43,454 nt of DNA from Gammaproteobacteria bacterium (GCA_014763665.1 JACXUY010000009.1:1-43454), one strand, 5' to 3'; shown: positions 8,288 to 19,504, counted from the first letter of the stretch. Notes: generated by a model from the sequence alone, not told the origin. Numbers and translations are program-made.

Positions 8288-9340
8288 TCAATCAATATAG
8301 TCATCATCGTTATCCCGCCACGTCTTGCGAGGTACAGGTTTACGACTGAGCGTTGTTCGGGTTGGAGCTTGCGCCTTCCCTTGCGTTACCGCAATGATTT
8401 TGCGTGGAGTCGGCATGGCATTACGAAGTCTGCCTGTCGCAGTCAGCTGGCTTCTCTGGCGACCTTCTGAAAAACGCCAGTCATCATGATCTGCACTATC
8501 ATTCTGCTTAGGCTTAACAGGTGGCAATGCCATGCGTTTACCGTCACGGTTGAACGGACGAGCGGCTTTACGTGGTTCTGGTGCCTCCATCTTAGGCAAA
8601 TCCACCATGGTCAAGAGGTCATTAATTTGCGCTAATGTGGCTGACATGGTTTTACCCTGACGCAAGGTTTTTGGTAGGCTGATATTGCCAAAGGCAATAC
8701 GCTTCAAACGACTCACTTGTACACCCTGACTTTCCCACAATCGTCGCACCTCGCGGTTACGACCTTCTAACAAAGTTACCTTGTACCAACGATTAATACT
8801 GTTCGTTGGTTCAAAAGATTTCAAGGGTTCGAGCTTATCAAAATTCGCCATACCATCATCCAAGGGAACACCTTGCACCAGCTTATCCAAAATATCTTTG
8901 GAAACCTCACCAAACACACGCACTAGGTAAGCTCTTTCAATGGCCTTTGAAGGATGCATGAGTCGATTGGCCAATTCACCGTTATTGGTTAACAACAGCA
9001 ACCCCGTCGTATTGATGTCCAAACGACCAACCGCAATCCAGCGCCCCGACTTAGGTTTGGGCAAACGCGCAAAAATGGTGTCTCGCCCTTGTTCATCCGA
9101 ACGCGTAACCAATTCATTTTCAGGCTTATTATACAAAATAACTTCAGTAACAGGCACAGCCAGCTCTTGTGGCGATAAGCGACGACCACGTACTTGCAAC
9201 TGGTCCTTTTCCGACACACGATCACCCAACTTGGCAACCTGTCCATTCACTTTAACAAAACCGGCACTAATCCATGCTTCAATTTCACGTCGTGAACCTA
9301 ATCCCGCTCGCGCCAAGACTTTTTGTAATTTTTCATCCAT
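8288..9340 (-). CDS. rluB: 23S rRNA pseudouridine synthase, RluB family
   Basis: The enzyme isomerises a uridine of 23S rRNA (U2605 in E. coli numbering for RluB) during ribosome assembly. The 350-aa protein starts with an S4 RNA-binding domain (LQKVLARAGLGSRREIE, about 4-50). The synthase core has the catalytic aspartate D108 in GRLDINTTGLLLLTNNG, the form shared by RluB/RluE/RluF/RsuA. The last 90 residues are a basic, low-complexity tail typical of RluB. The start at ATG 9340 was chosen because the S4 domain begins immediately after it and AAGGT lies upstream; the frame could be extended to 9397 but would then overlap the upstream gene. It follows the YciO-like gene by 13 nt, so the two are cotranscribed. 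RluF is less likely because of the long tail. Confidence 0.92.
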   Translation of the reverse strand: MDEKLQKVLARAGLGSRREIEAWISAGFVKVNGQVAKLGDRVSEKDQLQVRGRRLSPQELAVPVTEVILYNKPENELVTRSDEQGRDTIFARLPKPKSGRWIAVGRLDINTTGLLLLTNNGELANRLMHPSKAIERAYLVRVFGEVSKDILDKLVQGVPLDDGMANFDKLEPLKSFEPTNSINRWYKVTLLEGRNREVRRLWESQGVQVSRLKRIAFGNISLPKTLRQGKTMSATLAQINDLLTMVDLPKMEAPEPRKAARPFNRDGKRMALPPVKPKQNDSADHDDWRFSEGRQRSQLTATGRLRNAMPTPRKIIAVTQGKAQAPTRTTLSRKPVPRKTWRDNDDDYID

Positions 9341-9353
9341 GTGTTTTTTTACC

Positions 9354-9962
9354 TTATAATTTTCCAGCACCCTGACGAATGATTTCCGCTTCACCACTAG
9401 TTAAATCTACCACGGTTGTCGGCTCATGCCCCACCCAACCTGAATCGATGATGCCATCAATCTGTGCTCCAATGCGCTCTTCAATGGTATCTGCATCAAC
9501 CAAAGGCCAATCCTCATCGGGCATAATTAAACTCACGCTCAATAAAGGACCAGCTAACTCGTTCAGTAATGCGTGTACCACTTTATAGTCTGGTATACGC
9601 AGACCAATGGTGCTGCGCTTAGGGTGCCAGAGTCGTTTGGGCACATCTTTGGTTGCTGGTAAAATAATGGTGAAGGCACCTGGCGTCATGCTTTTTAGCA
9701 TACGAAAAACGCGATTATCTACCTGAGCATATTGACTTAAATGCGATAAGTCTTTACAAACCAGTGTGAAGTGATGGGTTTCGGATAAGGCACGAATACG
9801 ACGGATACGCTCTACCGCTTCTTTGCTGTCGAGGCAACAACCCAGAGCATAACCTGAATCTGTGGGATAAGCGATTACTCCCCCTTTTTGCAAACACTGC
9901 GTCGCTTGCAACAACAAGCGTTGTTGCGGATTGTCTGGATGAACTTGCCAACGTTGAGGCAT
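9354..9962 (-). CDS. yciO: YciO/YrdC/Sua5-family protein
   Basis: The 202-aa single-domain protein carries the YrdC fold signature: GGVIAYPTDSGYALGC near 27-42, then the KR-type ATP-binding pattern, GAFTIILPAT and SVSLIM. Sua5/TsaC members make threonylcarbamoyl-AMP for the t6A modification of tRNA. Here TDSGYALGC, rather than the TET-x-GL form common in TsaC, and the ending IIRQGAG suit the YciO subgroup, whose role is less certain. TsaC function is therefore not assigned. It lies directly upstream of rluB, an arrangement I know from other gammaproteobacteria, and is divergent from the peroxiredoxin gene across a 132-nt gap. No unusual composition was noticed. Confidence 0.85.
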   Translation of the reverse strand: MPQRWQVHPDNPQQRLLLQATQCLQKGGVIAYPTDSGYALGCCLDSKEAVERIRRIRALSETHHFTLVCKDLSHLSQYAQVDNRVFRMLKSMTPGAFTIILPATKDVPKRLWHPKRSTIGLRIPDYKVVHALLNELAGPLLSVSLIMPDEDWPLVDADTIEERIGAQIDGIIDSGWVGHEPTTVVDLTSGEAEIIRQGAGKL

Positions 9963-10094
9963 AACAGACGACTCACTCTCTATATCAATAATTTCATGTG
10001 ATGTATATTATAGCTTGAAGCTAGTCTAACGGCTTAGCGCTGCCGGTAAATTAGTTAAGCTTTATTGTTTGTCCTTCACATGGAGTCTACTGAG

Positions 10095-10565
10095 ATGAGT
10101 ATTTCGTTAAATCAAGCACTTCCCGCCTTTTCTGTTTCTGCTTACCCAGAACAAACACTTACTCAAGATAACTTTAAAGGTCATTGGACTGTACTTTATT
10201 TTTATCCACGCGATGACACACCGGGTTGTACGCAAGAAAGCTTAGCTTTTCAAGAACGTCTAAACGATTTTGAAGCCTTGTCAACAGCGGTGATTGGCGT
10301 ATCTCGTGATGATATGAAATCACACGAAAAGTTTTCGCATAAATTTAACCTAACTTTTCCATTGATTTGTGATACTGATGAACAACTATGTCAGCTTTTT
10401 GCGGTTTTAAAAGAAAAAACCAACTATGGCAAAAAATACATAGGGATTGAACGCAGCACCTTCTTAATTGATCCAGAAGGCGTTGTGCGCCATGAATGGC
10501 GTAAGGTGAGCGTACCTGAACACGTAGAGGCAGTGCTCGTGCAGCTGAAACAACTGATGGCGTAA
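10095..10565 (+). CDS. bcp: Thioredoxin-dependent peroxiredoxin, Bcp/PrxQ family
   Basis: This protein reduces peroxides in the cytoplasm. The 156-aa chain has the peroxidatic motif DDTPGCT with C45, and T42 and R121-region residues as expected. E. coli Bcp has a second cysteine five residues after the first; here that position is S49-L50, so the usual resolving cysteine is missing. Other cysteines are C92 and C99 in PLICDTDEQLCQ. The protein either works as a 1-Cys enzyme or uses one of these. The start is ATG 10095 with GGAG 9 nt upstream; the longer frame from 10065 adds only a poor leader. It is followed 28 nt later by the PhoH-like gene in the same direction, so the two may share a transcript. 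Confidence 0.93.
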   Translation: MSISLNQALPAFSVSAYPEQTLTQDNFKGHWTVLYFYPRDDTPGCTQESLAFQERLNDFEALSTAVIGVSRDDMKSHEKFSHKFNLTFPLICDTDEQLCQLFAVLKEKTNYGKKYIGIERSTFLIDPEGVVRHEWRKVSVPEHVEAVLVQLKQLMA

Positions 10566-10593
10566 TTTATGACGACTAACTAGGAGCGACTCG

Positions 10594-12042
10594 ATGATTG
10601 CCAACCGCACCCACATTACTGGTAAACGCCTTTTTGTCATCGACACAAACGTATTGATGCATGACCCAATGGCATTATTTGCATTCGACGAACACGATTT
10701 ATTCATTCCCATGGTGGTACTCGAAGAGTTAGATGCCAACAAAAAAGGGATTTCCGAAATTGCTCGCAACGTTCGTGAAACCAACCGACTATTAGATCAA
10801 TTAATTGGCAGTGCCAGCGCTGCAGAAATCGAAAAAGGTCTACCTTTAGCAAAAATTGCGAGTATGGGTGTGGGCAAGAATAAACCAGTGGGTAAAGGGC
10901 GTAAGGGCAATCCTGGGAAATTGTATTTTGAAACGCGTCCACTCGATTTTGACCTTAATGAAATTTTCCCGACGCATAAAGCCGACAATACCATTCTCAA
11001 GTGTGGGTTAGCACTGCAGCAACTCGATCCAAAAACACACGTTACGCTCGTCACTAAAGACATTAACATGCGCATTAAGGCATCAGCTGTCGGTTTACAT
11101 GCCGAAGATTATTTTAATGACAGTGTTGTTGAAGACAGTGATTTACTCTACACAGGCATGCGCGAGCTACCTGATGACTACTTTGAAAATAATGGTAAGG
11201 CCCTAACTTCTTGGCAAGAAGGCAGCAATACCTTCTATCGCATTGAAACGCCGACAGATAATCCTTGGGTACCAAATGAATGCCTACATACCGCCGATGA
11301 ACATGGCTTCTCCGCCATCGTTGACCATATCGATGGCAACAGCAGTGTACTGCGCTTCCCACGCGACTATCGCAACAGTCACCAAGGCGTATGGGGTATT
11401 CATGCACGCAATCGGGAACAAAATTTCGCGCTCAATTTTTTAATGGATCCCGACATTGATATTGTTACCTTACTTGGTCCGGCTGGTACAGGTAAAACCT
11501 TACTCGCCCTAGCCGCTGGACTGGCACAAACGATTGACGATAAGCGTTATAACGAAATTATTATGACACGTGCAACTATTCCCATTGGTGAAGATATCGG
11601 TTTTTTACCTGGCACGGAAGAGGAAAAAATGGCACCATGGATGGGTGCACTCATGGATAACCTTGAAGTACTCACCCAACCTGAAGAAGGTGCGGCCAAA
11701 TGGCAGACGAACACCACGCAAGAAATCATTAAACAACGCATAAAAATTAAGTCAATGAACTTTATGCGTGGCCGAACCTTCTTGAATAAGTTTATCATCA
11801 TCGATGAAGCGCAGAACCTAACACCCAAACAGATGAAAACGCTCATTACGCGCGCTGGTCCTGGAACTAAGATGGTGTGTATTGGTAACATTGCCCAAAT
11901 TGACTCACCTTATTTAAGCGAGACGACTTCAGGATTAACCTTTGTGGTCGATCACTTTAAAGGATGGCAACACAATGCTCACATTACCTTACAGCGTGGT
12001 GAGCGTTCTCGTCTAGCTGACTTTGCTCAACAAGTAATGTAG
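10594..12042 (+). CDS. PIN domain-PhoH family ATPase
   Basis: The 482-aa protein joins an N-terminal PIN-type nuclease domain to a PhoH P-loop ATPase. The PIN part shows VIDTNVL (D17) and VVLEELD (E44/E45/D47), the acidic residues expected to bind metal. The ATPase domain starts near 280, with Walker A GPAGTGKT at 295-302 and Walker B-like FIIIDEAQN, followed by the PhoH-typical TPKQMKTLITRAG. PIN-PhoH proteins of actinobacteria have been described as RNA helicase-ribonucleases; the same activity is inferred here. The gene is distinct from the shorter phoH/ybeZ. AGGAGCG precedes the ATG closely. The gap downstream contains an unusual structured element. Confidence 0.93.
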   Translation: MIANRTHITGKRLFVIDTNVLMHDPMALFAFDEHDLFIPMVVLEELDANKKGISEIARNVRETNRLLDQLIGSASAAEIEKGLPLAKIASMGVGKNKPVGKGRKGNPGKLYFETRPLDFDLNEIFPTHKADNTILKCGLALQQLDPKTHVTLVTKDINMRIKASAVGLHAEDYFNDSVVEDSDLLYTGMRELPDDYFENNGKALTSWQEGSNTFYRIETPTDNPWVPNECLHTADEHGFSAIVDHIDGNSSVLRFPRDYRNSHQGVWGIHARNREQNFALNFLMDPDIDIVTLLGPAGTGKTLLALAAGLAQTIDDKRYNEIIMTRATIPIGEDIGFLPGTEEEKMAPWMGALMDNLEVLTQPEEGAAKWQTNTTQEIIKQRIKIKSMNFMRGRTFLNKFIIIDEAQNLTPKQMKTLITRAGPGTKMVCIGNIAQIDSPYLSETTSGLTFVVDHFKGWQHNAHITLQRGERSRLADFAQQVM

Positions 12043-12093
12043 GTAACTGCTAAAAACCTCACTTCGCTTGATTTTTAACTTCCCTAGATTATT

Positions 12094-12219
12094 TTAGCTG
12101 GTGGAAGGGTATTCGTAATTTAGCAACCTGCTAATAAGTTCAACCCTTCCCCTTCGCTTTAGTGCTGCGTAAACAGGATTCCCGTCCCATAAGCATTTGA
12201 GCGGAGCTATCCCAGCTAA
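12094..12219. ncRNA. Candidate structured RNA or repeat element: three concentric stems
   Basis: Three perfect inverted repeats are nested. The outer stem is TTAGCTGG (12094-12101) with CCAGCTAA (12212-12219). The next is GGAAGGGT (12103-12110) with ACCCTTCC (12143-12150). The inner is TTAGCA (12120-12125) with TGCTAA (12129-12134) around ACC. About 60 nt between the second and outer right arms holds weaker pairing. On the minus strand the second stem is followed by ACCA, giving a tRNA-acceptor-like end. The minus strand also has an open frame without an ATG (it would read GIAPLKCLWDGNPVYAALK), ending at the TAA within the outer stem. It fills the 217-nt gap between the PhoH-like gene and the next gene. 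I recognise no known RNA family. It may be an independent RNA, a UTR structure or a dispersed repeat. Confidence 0.45.
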
Positions 12220-12259
12220 GCATTAACCGATGGAACAGTAATTTTTTGGAAGTGATCAC

Positions 12260-12847
12260 ATGATTCTCAATCAAATCGCCCTCAACCCCACAGTTCATTA
12301 TCAAAACTTGGCGCAACACATTCAACAACAGTTGCCAACCTTAATGATTCCGGTCTTTAAGCTAGATCCAACCAGTGCAAGCCGCGCTGTGGAAGAATTA
12401 CCGCTAGATCATGAAAAATCATCAGAACACATTGATCTTCACACGCTAGTCGATTATCAACCATGGTTAAAACGCTTTTATCGTCAGTGGCAAATCGCAC
12501 TCAAACAGAATTTTTCGCAACTAACGGCCACAAACAACCTTTCTGAACCAGATCACTGGCATCCAGAAAACACAGCTAAAGCCATGAATGCGCTAGCACT
12601 TTCTTACACAGGAAAACTCATTCACTTGTTAAAGCAGGATCCCATCACCGTTGTCGATAGAACGACCTTGTTGTGGCGAGATACTTGGCAAAGCTTCCGT
12701 CATGAACTTGAACTTCAACAAACTAAGTTACCCATATTGCAGGCATTAGATAATACTGCCCACTATTTTCAACAGTTTTGGTTAGAATCTTGGCTACACA
12801 TTGCCGAATTACAATCGACCTTACCATCAAACCCCAACAGAAAATAA
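12260..12847 (+). CDS. Hypothetical helical protein, 195 aa
   Basis: I do not recognise this family. The protein is rich in Gln, His, Leu and Trp, looks mostly helical and has no signal peptide or transmembrane segment. GGAAG lies 8 nt before the ATG. Tryptophans recur in pairs (HWHPEN, LLWRDTWQSF, QFWLESWLH), suggesting helical packing or an interaction surface. It lies between the structured element and a small membrane-protein gene, all on the plus strand. A loose resemblance to helical accessory proteins such as PhaE is not good enough for a call. The intact frame, ribosome binding site and conserved direction support a real gene. Confidence 0.6.
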   Translation: MILNQIALNPTVHYQNLAQHIQQQLPTLMIPVFKLDPTSASRAVEELPLDHEKSSEHIDLHTLVDYQPWLKRFYRQWQIALKQNFSQLTATNNLSEPDHWHPENTAKAMNALALSYTGKLIHLLKQDPITVVDRTTLLWRDTWQSFRHELELQQTKLPILQALDNTAHYFQQFWLESWLHIAELQSTLPSNPNRK

Positions 12848-12914
12848 CAACAAAACACCGTAAAACAGTTACAATGTAACAATTGTTAACGAACATACAT
12901 AATGGAGAGTTTTA

Positions 12915-13193
12915 ATGCTGGTTTTCGGCATTTTTATTGGCATGCTAGTGGCTATAGGGTTGGGAATTTGGCTAGAAACCAGTCTGCTAGCTAATTTAGT
13001 AGCCTTGTCAGGCATAACAGGACTATTGATTTTCTATTTTCATAATGCAGATCAGACAGAAGGTCGAATCAGTCGCTGGTTGATGGGATTAAATCGAAAT
13101 CAAAAAAAACAGTGGTACGGCTTATTTGCTGTTAGCCTGTTTTTTGGGTTGATGTTCGGCAGCTTTTGGAATGATAACATGGGTGGGCTTTAA
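12915..13193 (+). CDS. Small inner-membrane protein, 92 aa
   Basis: Three hydrophobic segments are visible: about 2-20 (FGIFIGMLVAIGLGIW), 24-43 (LLANLVALSGITGLLIFYF) and 68-86 (YGLFAVSLFFGLMFGSF). A polar loop with TEGRISRW and NRNQKKQW separates the second from the third. GGAGAG sits just upstream of the ATG. The next gene starts 2 nt after this stop, so the two are probably translationally coupled. No family is recognised. The positively charged loop predicts that the region around residues 50-66 faces the cytoplasm. Confidence 0.7.
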   Translation: MLVFGIFIGMLVAIGLGIWLETSLLANLVALSGITGLLIFYFHNADQTEGRISRWLMGLNRNQKKQWYGLFAVSLFFGLMFGSFWNDNMGGL

Positions 13194-13195
13194 CC

Positions 13196-13639
13196 GTGTT
13201 TGGATCGGACAGGAAGAGTCTACGCCAGTTTTATAAAACCAGCTGGCAAAAACACCTGCAAGGACAAGTACTCAGCACGCTAGAGCAGCAAGTAGTACAA
13301 GTGATCGCCGAACATCCAGAGTATCACCAGCAAGTATTAGCCGATAATGCTTCCTATCGCGACTGGGCAGTCGAATCGGGAGATACTAATCCTTTTTTGC
13401 ATATGGGCATGCATTTGGCTTTGCGTGAGCAAATCGCGACAGACAGACCTTTGGGCATAGCCCGTTGTTATCATTTACTCTGCCAATCCACACAAGCATC
13501 ACTAGAAGCAGAGCATCAAATGATGGAATGCCTTGGACAGGCTTTGTGGCAAGCACAGCGCAACAACAGCATGCCAGACGAAATCGCCTATCTCAATTGT
13601 TTACAAACACTAACCCAAGATTTACACAGTTACCCTTAA
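13196..13639 (+). CDS. DUF1841 family protein
   Basis: The 147-aa protein contains the features I associate with DUF1841: NPFLHMGMHLALREQ, followed by DRPLGIARCYHLL, then AEHQMMECLGQALW and PDEIAYLNCLQ. The function of the family is not known to me. The histidine/glutamate pattern (H in HMGMH, E in AEHQMMEC) resembles a metal site, but that is inference. The start is GTG 13196, two nt after the stop of the membrane-protein gene, which points to coupled translation. There is no signal peptide or membrane segment. It lies 48 nt before icd in the same direction. Confidence 0.82.
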   Translation: MFGSDRKSLRQFYKTSWQKHLQGQVLSTLEQQVVQVIAEHPEYHQQVLADNASYRDWAVESGDTNPFLHMGMHLALREQIATDRPLGIARCYHLLCQSTQASLEAEHQMMECLGQALWQAQRNNSMPDEIAYLNCLQTLTQDLHSYP

Positions 13640-13672
13640 TTTTACCACTTAGTTTTACCCCTTAAGTTTTAG

Positions 13673-15922
<2,250 letters not shown>

Positions 15923-16013
15923 GCATTGCATAGTTGAAGGAAGTGGTGCTGTTTGAGTTATCATCTTAAACAGCCAAGGTTGTTCAGTGTAATTTTAAGT
16001 TTCGGTGCCTTAG

Positions 16014-16805
16014 ATGATGAACTTATTTGATGCAGAAAAAGACTATTATTCGGTATTGGGCGTAGCGCAGGCTTGTGAGCTTTCGACAATTAAGGCTGCT
16101 TTTCGCAAGTTGGCGAAACAATATCATCCAGATGTGAGTGATCATCCTCTGGCTACCAGTCGTTTTCAAGAAGTATCAGAGGCTTACGAAGTATTAAGTC
16201 GTCACAGACAAGCTTATGACTCAGCGGTTCAGTCTCTTGCGCAAGCAGCGCAGCGGGCACAACATCAGCGTCATCAGGGACAGCATCACACACCCAGTTA
16301 CCAATATTCACGCCCTCATCGTTCAGCTCAATTCGATCATTGGACGCCGCAGGCCGGGCGTGGACGTGATCGCAATATGGTTTATCCGCTAACATTAAAG
16401 TACGCTTTTCGTTTACTACGAGAGGGTTCGTTTTTAGTTCCCAGTCTCAATACACGCTTGCCTTTTGATAGTAGCGCTTTAAATAATAAAGAGTTTCGTT
16501 TCCTCGGAAAAGGTTTCCCTGGATTATTTGGTGGTCCAGCAGGTGATTATGTTGTCTCATTTAAACTCACCCATCATGCTCCCTTCAAAATTCGCGGTGG
16601 CGATCTTTACATGCTCATCAAAGTACCACGTCGTTTGTGGGAAACGGGAGGAGAAATGTACTACGATACCCCCTCAGGATTATTTAAAGTCAATATTACG
16701 AAACAGGTAAAGGAAGGTAGCTATATCCGTTTTAAGCATAAAGGGCTACCTGCTGATCGCCATCAACCTGGTGGTCATTTGTACGCTAAAGTCACGCTAG
16801 AATAA
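16014..16805 (+). CDS. cbpA: DnaJ-like co-chaperone, CbpA type
   Basis: The 263-aa protein has an N-terminal J domain (about 9-68) with the DnaK-stimulating HPD at 38-40. A short His/Gln-rich linker (about 72-115) replaces the G/F region. The C-terminal part has the beta-rich substrate-binding repeats of type II DnaJ proteins: VYPLTLKYAFRLLREGS, then GDLYMLIKVPRRLWETGG and LPADRHQPGGHLYAKV. There are no zinc-finger cysteine pairs, so it is not canonical DnaJ. It is about 40 residues shorter than E. coli CbpA. Two ATG codons stand at the start and either could be used. It lies 24 nt before clpS, placing a Hsp70 co-chaperone next to Clp protease components. DNA binding, as for E. coli CbpA, is not shown by the sequence. 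Confidence 0.85.
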   Translation: MMNLFDAEKDYYSVLGVAQACELSTIKAAFRKLAKQYHPDVSDHPLATSRFQEVSEAYEVLSRHRQAYDSAVQSLAQAAQRAQHQRHQGQHHTPSYQYSRPHRSAQFDHWTPQAGRGRDRNMVYPLTLKYAFRLLREGSFLVPSLNTRLPFDSSALNNKEFRFLGKGFPGLFGGPAGDYVVSFKLTHHAPFKIRGGDLYMLIKVPRRLWETGGEMYYDTPSGLFKVNITKQVKEGSYIRFKHKGLPADRHQPGGHLYAKVTLE

Positions 16806-16829
16806 CGTCATATCAAGAGCTTACCAACT

Positions 16830-17138
16830 ATGTCCTTATCCGATTTAGCTCCAGAACTACTCGAGCAACTACACTATCAACCACCGCGTCGCTACGATGT
16901 CATTTTGCATAATGACGATTTCACACCGATGGATTTTGTTATCGATTTACTCATGCGCTATTTTCGCCATCCAGTTGAACAAGCCACCGAAATTATGTTA
17001 CAAATTCACCATGAAGGCAGTGCCGTTTGTGGTACTTACTATAAAGAAATCGCTGAAACAAAAGTCAGTCAAGTGCAGCAAAGTGCCCGAGCTGAAGGCT
17101 ATCCTTTATTGGCAACCATGCAACCAGAGCGTTCATAA
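16830..17138 (+). CDS. clpS: ClpS adaptor for ClpAP protease
   Basis: ClpS delivers N-end-rule substrates to ClpA and inhibits ClpA turnover. The 102-aa protein has a short flexible N-terminus and the core motif ILHNDDFTPMDFVIDLL (24-40); N26, D27 and D28 belong to the pocket that binds N-terminal bulky residues. It continues with the family pattern IHHEGSAVCGTYYKEIAETK. It lies 18 nt upstream of clpA on the plus strand, the usual clpS-clpA pair. Confidence 0.97.
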   Translation: MSLSDLAPELLEQLHYQPPRRYDVILHNDDFTPMDFVIDLLMRYFRHPVEQATEIMLQIHHEGSAVCGTYYKEIAETKVSQVQQSARAEGYPLLATMQPERS

Positions 17139-17156
17139 ATAAGAAGAGAGTCCATT

Positions 17157-19445
17157 ATGTCTATGCTAGATAAAGATGTGCAAACGCTACTCTCCAATAC
17201 CTTTGGCTTTGCGCAATCTCAGCAACATGCCTACGTTACCTTGGAACATTTACTGCGACTACTCACACAGCAGAAAAATGTACAACAAGCTTTAGCCGCT
17301 TGCTTAGTCGACATTCAAAAACTGAATGAACAACTTGATGACCTGATTGATCATCAAGAGCTGATTGATGGTGAAGAAGAAGAGCCTATTCCTACCATTG
17401 CCCTACAACGTGTCATCGAACGGGCTATTTTTAATAGTCAACAGCAGCAACCAGCTCAAAAAGTTACCAGTCTCGGTATTTTAGTCGCACTTTATAGTGA
17501 GCGCGATAGCCAAGCCGTTGCCCTGTTAGAAAGCTCTGGTGCCGATAAAGCCAGCATGCTCAGTTACATCGCACATGGTTTACGTAAAGATGAACCTAGC
17601 GCAACACAGAAAACACACACACACAAAGCTGATAAAGAAGAGACGGAAGATGCACTCTCACTTTACGCCATTCATCTAAACAGTCTAGTGAAAGCGGGCA
17701 AAATTGACCCAGTGATTGGACGAGACAGCGAACTACTCCGCGTTAGCGAAATCTTACTGCGACGTCGTAAAAACAACCCGCTTTTGGTCGGAGAACCCGG
17801 CGTAGGCAAAACCGCTATTGCTGAGGCACTGGCGTTAGCCGCCGAACAAAATACACTAGCAGAAGGTCTAGCTAATGCGCAAATTTATAGTATCGATTTG
17901 GGTGCGCTATTAGCAGGCACACGCTATCGAGGTGACTTTGAAAAACGTTTCAAAACCATGCTGACACAACTGGAACGCATTCCCAACGCCGTCATTTTTA
18001 TTGATGAAATCCACACCATTGTCGGCGCTGGTAGCGTGCAAGGTAGTGCTATGGATGCAGCTAATTTGCTAAAGCCAGCCCTCGCACGTGGCACGCTAAA
18101 GTGTATCGGGGCAACCACCTTTGAAGAGTATCGCCAAAGTTTTTCAAAAGATAAAGCATTGAATCGACGTTTTCAAAAAGTGGATGTACTCGAACCCAGC
18201 GTGCAAGACACGGTTAGCATTTTAAAAGGACTGAAAACGCAGTTTGAACAACACCATCAAGTACACTACACCAACAGCGCCCTAACCGCAGCAGCAGAAC
18301 TGTCAGCTCGTTACTTAACTGATCGTCATCTGCCCGACAAAGCTATTGATTTGATGGATGAAGTCGGAGCACAAGAACGCGCAAAACCAGCAAACAAACG
18401 AAAGTCTCGTATTACGGCTAGCGATATTCGCCACTTACTGAGTAAGCAAACACAGATTCCCCTAACCGACTCTAACACTGATGATAGAGAGCAGTTGCGC
18501 GCCCTCAACAGTAGCCTGCAGCATGTTGTGTTCGGTCAAAACGCCGCCATTCAACGGGTTGTCGATGCCATCAAATTGGCACGCGCAGGTCTTAGAGCAC
18601 CCAATAAACCTTGGGGAAGCTTTCTGTTCACCGGTCCAACAGGTGTGGGTAAAACCGAACTGGCCAAACAACTAGCAAAACATCTCGGCATTCCGCTACA
18701 TCGCTTTGATATGTCGGAATACATGGAAAGCCATAGTGTGGCACGACTGATTGGCGCCCCACCCGGCTATGTAGGCTATGAAAAAGGTGGATTGCTCACT
18801 GAGGCCATCCTCAAACAATCTCACTCAGTGCTGTTACTCGATGAGATCGAAAAGGCTCATCCTGATATTTTCAACTTGCTACTACAAGTGATGGATGATG
18901 GTCGTTTAACGGACAACAACGGACGTACAGCAGATTGTCGTAATTTAATTCTGATTATGACCTCTAACGTTGGCGCTGAGCAATTGCAACGTAACACCTT
19001 GGGATTTGTCGATGCAGATAGCTTTGCGCATCAATCACAAAAAGCTTTAGACAACACCTTTAAGCCTGAGTTTCGTAATCGACTCGATGCCATTATTCCC
19101 TTCTCGCCCCTGTCGGCAGAGGTGATGCCAAAAGTGGTCGATAAAGCTATTTTTGCCCTTGAAGCATTGGTAGCCAACAAAGGCTACCAGTTGCAGTTGT
19201 CACATGAAGCCAGAAGTTGGTTGGCTCGAAAAGGCTATGACGTAAAAATGGGCGCACGCCCCCTAGACAGAGTGATCGAAACAGAACTCAAACGCCCCCT
19301 TGCCGATGCCATTTTATTCGGTGATTTAGCCAAGGGAGCTTGTTTAACCGTAGAGGTCAATGAAGCTAGTGACGCATTGGCCATTTCAACGGACAGCCTG
19401 AGACACATTGACGCTAATACCTTAGTTGAAGCCAGCAATGGATAA
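17157..19445 (+). CDS. clpA: ATP-dependent Clp protease ATP-binding subunit ClpA
   Basis: This AAA+ unfoldase feeds substrates to ClpP. The 762-aa protein has the N-terminal ClpS-binding repeat domain (1-145), an acidic linker, nucleotide-binding domain 1 (Walker A GEPGVGKT at 212-219, Walker B VIFIDEIH) and domain 2 (Walker A GPTGVGKT at 493-500, Walker [13 protein letters not shown]). The C-terminal ClpP-docking region should contain an IGF/IGL-type loop, and LQRNTLGF near 617-624 is a possible match. There is no coiled-coil middle domain, which separates it from ClpB. GAGAG precedes the ATG, with clpS just upstream. The gene ends 60 nt before the 3' end of the oppositely oriented tmRNA gene. 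Confidence 0.97.
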   Translation: MSMLDKDVQTLLSNTFGFAQSQQHAYVTLEHLLRLLTQQKNVQQALAACLVDIQKLNEQLDDLIDHQELIDGEEEEPIPTIALQRVIERAIFNSQQQQPAQKVTSLGILVALYSERDSQAVALLESSGADKASMLSYIAHGLRKDEPSATQKTHTHKADKEETEDALSLYAIHLNSLVKAGKIDPVIGRDSELLRVSEILLRRRKNNPLLVGEPGVGKTAIAEALALAAEQNTLAEGLANAQIYSIDLGALLAGTRYRGDFEKRFKTMLTQLERIPNAVIFIDEIHTIVGAGSVQGSAMDAANLLKPALARGTLKCIGATTFEEYRQSFSKDKALNRRFQKVDVLEPSVQDTVSILKGLKTQFEQHHQVHYTNSALTAAAELSARYLTDRHLPDKAIDLMDEVGAQERAKPANKRKSRITASDIRHLLSKQTQIPLTDSNTDDREQLRALNSSLQHVVFGQNAAIQRVVDAIKLARAGLRAPNKPWGSFLFTGPTGVGKTELAKQLAKHLGIPLHRFDMSEYMESHSVARLIGAPPGYVGYEKGGLLTEAILKQSHSVLLLDEIEKAHPDIFNLLLQVMDDGRLTDNNGRTADCRNLILIMTSNVGAEQLQRNTLGFVDADSFAHQSQKALDNTFKPEFRNRLDAIIPFSPLSAEVMPKVVDKAIFALEALVANKGYQLQLSHEARSWLARKGYDVKMGARPLDRVIETELKRPLADAILFGDLAKGACLTVEVNEASDALAISTDSLRHIDANTLVEASNG

Positions 19446-19468
19446 ACTTGAGATGAATCTCGAGCATT

Positions 19469-19492
19469 AAAAAAGCCGTTATAAAACGGCTT
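19469..19492 (-). terminator. Intrinsic terminator of ssrA
   Basis: AAGCCGTT (19473-19480) and AACGGCTT (19485-19492) flank the loop ATAA. The run of A at 19469-19474 becomes a T-run on the minus strand. The structure therefore fits the end of the tmRNA transcript; on the plus strand it has no T-tract and would be weak for clpA. Confidence 0.82.
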
Positions 19493-19504
19493 GAATTGGC
19501 TAAT

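Noticed and set aside
12103-12150. Minus-strand tRNA gene ending CCCTTCCACCA
   Set aside because: Only about 50 nt separate the paired ends and there are no proper D, anticodon and T arms. It is at most tRNA-like.
12140-12328. 62-codon minus-strand frame (MLNVLRQVLIMNCG...)
   Set aside because: It runs through the inverted repeats and overlaps the start of the 195-aa gene on the other strand. It has no family features, so I treat it as a by-product of the structured element.
19473-19492. Terminator for clpA
   Set aside because: The stem is suitable, but the T-run lies on the minus strand only, so it fits ssrA better.
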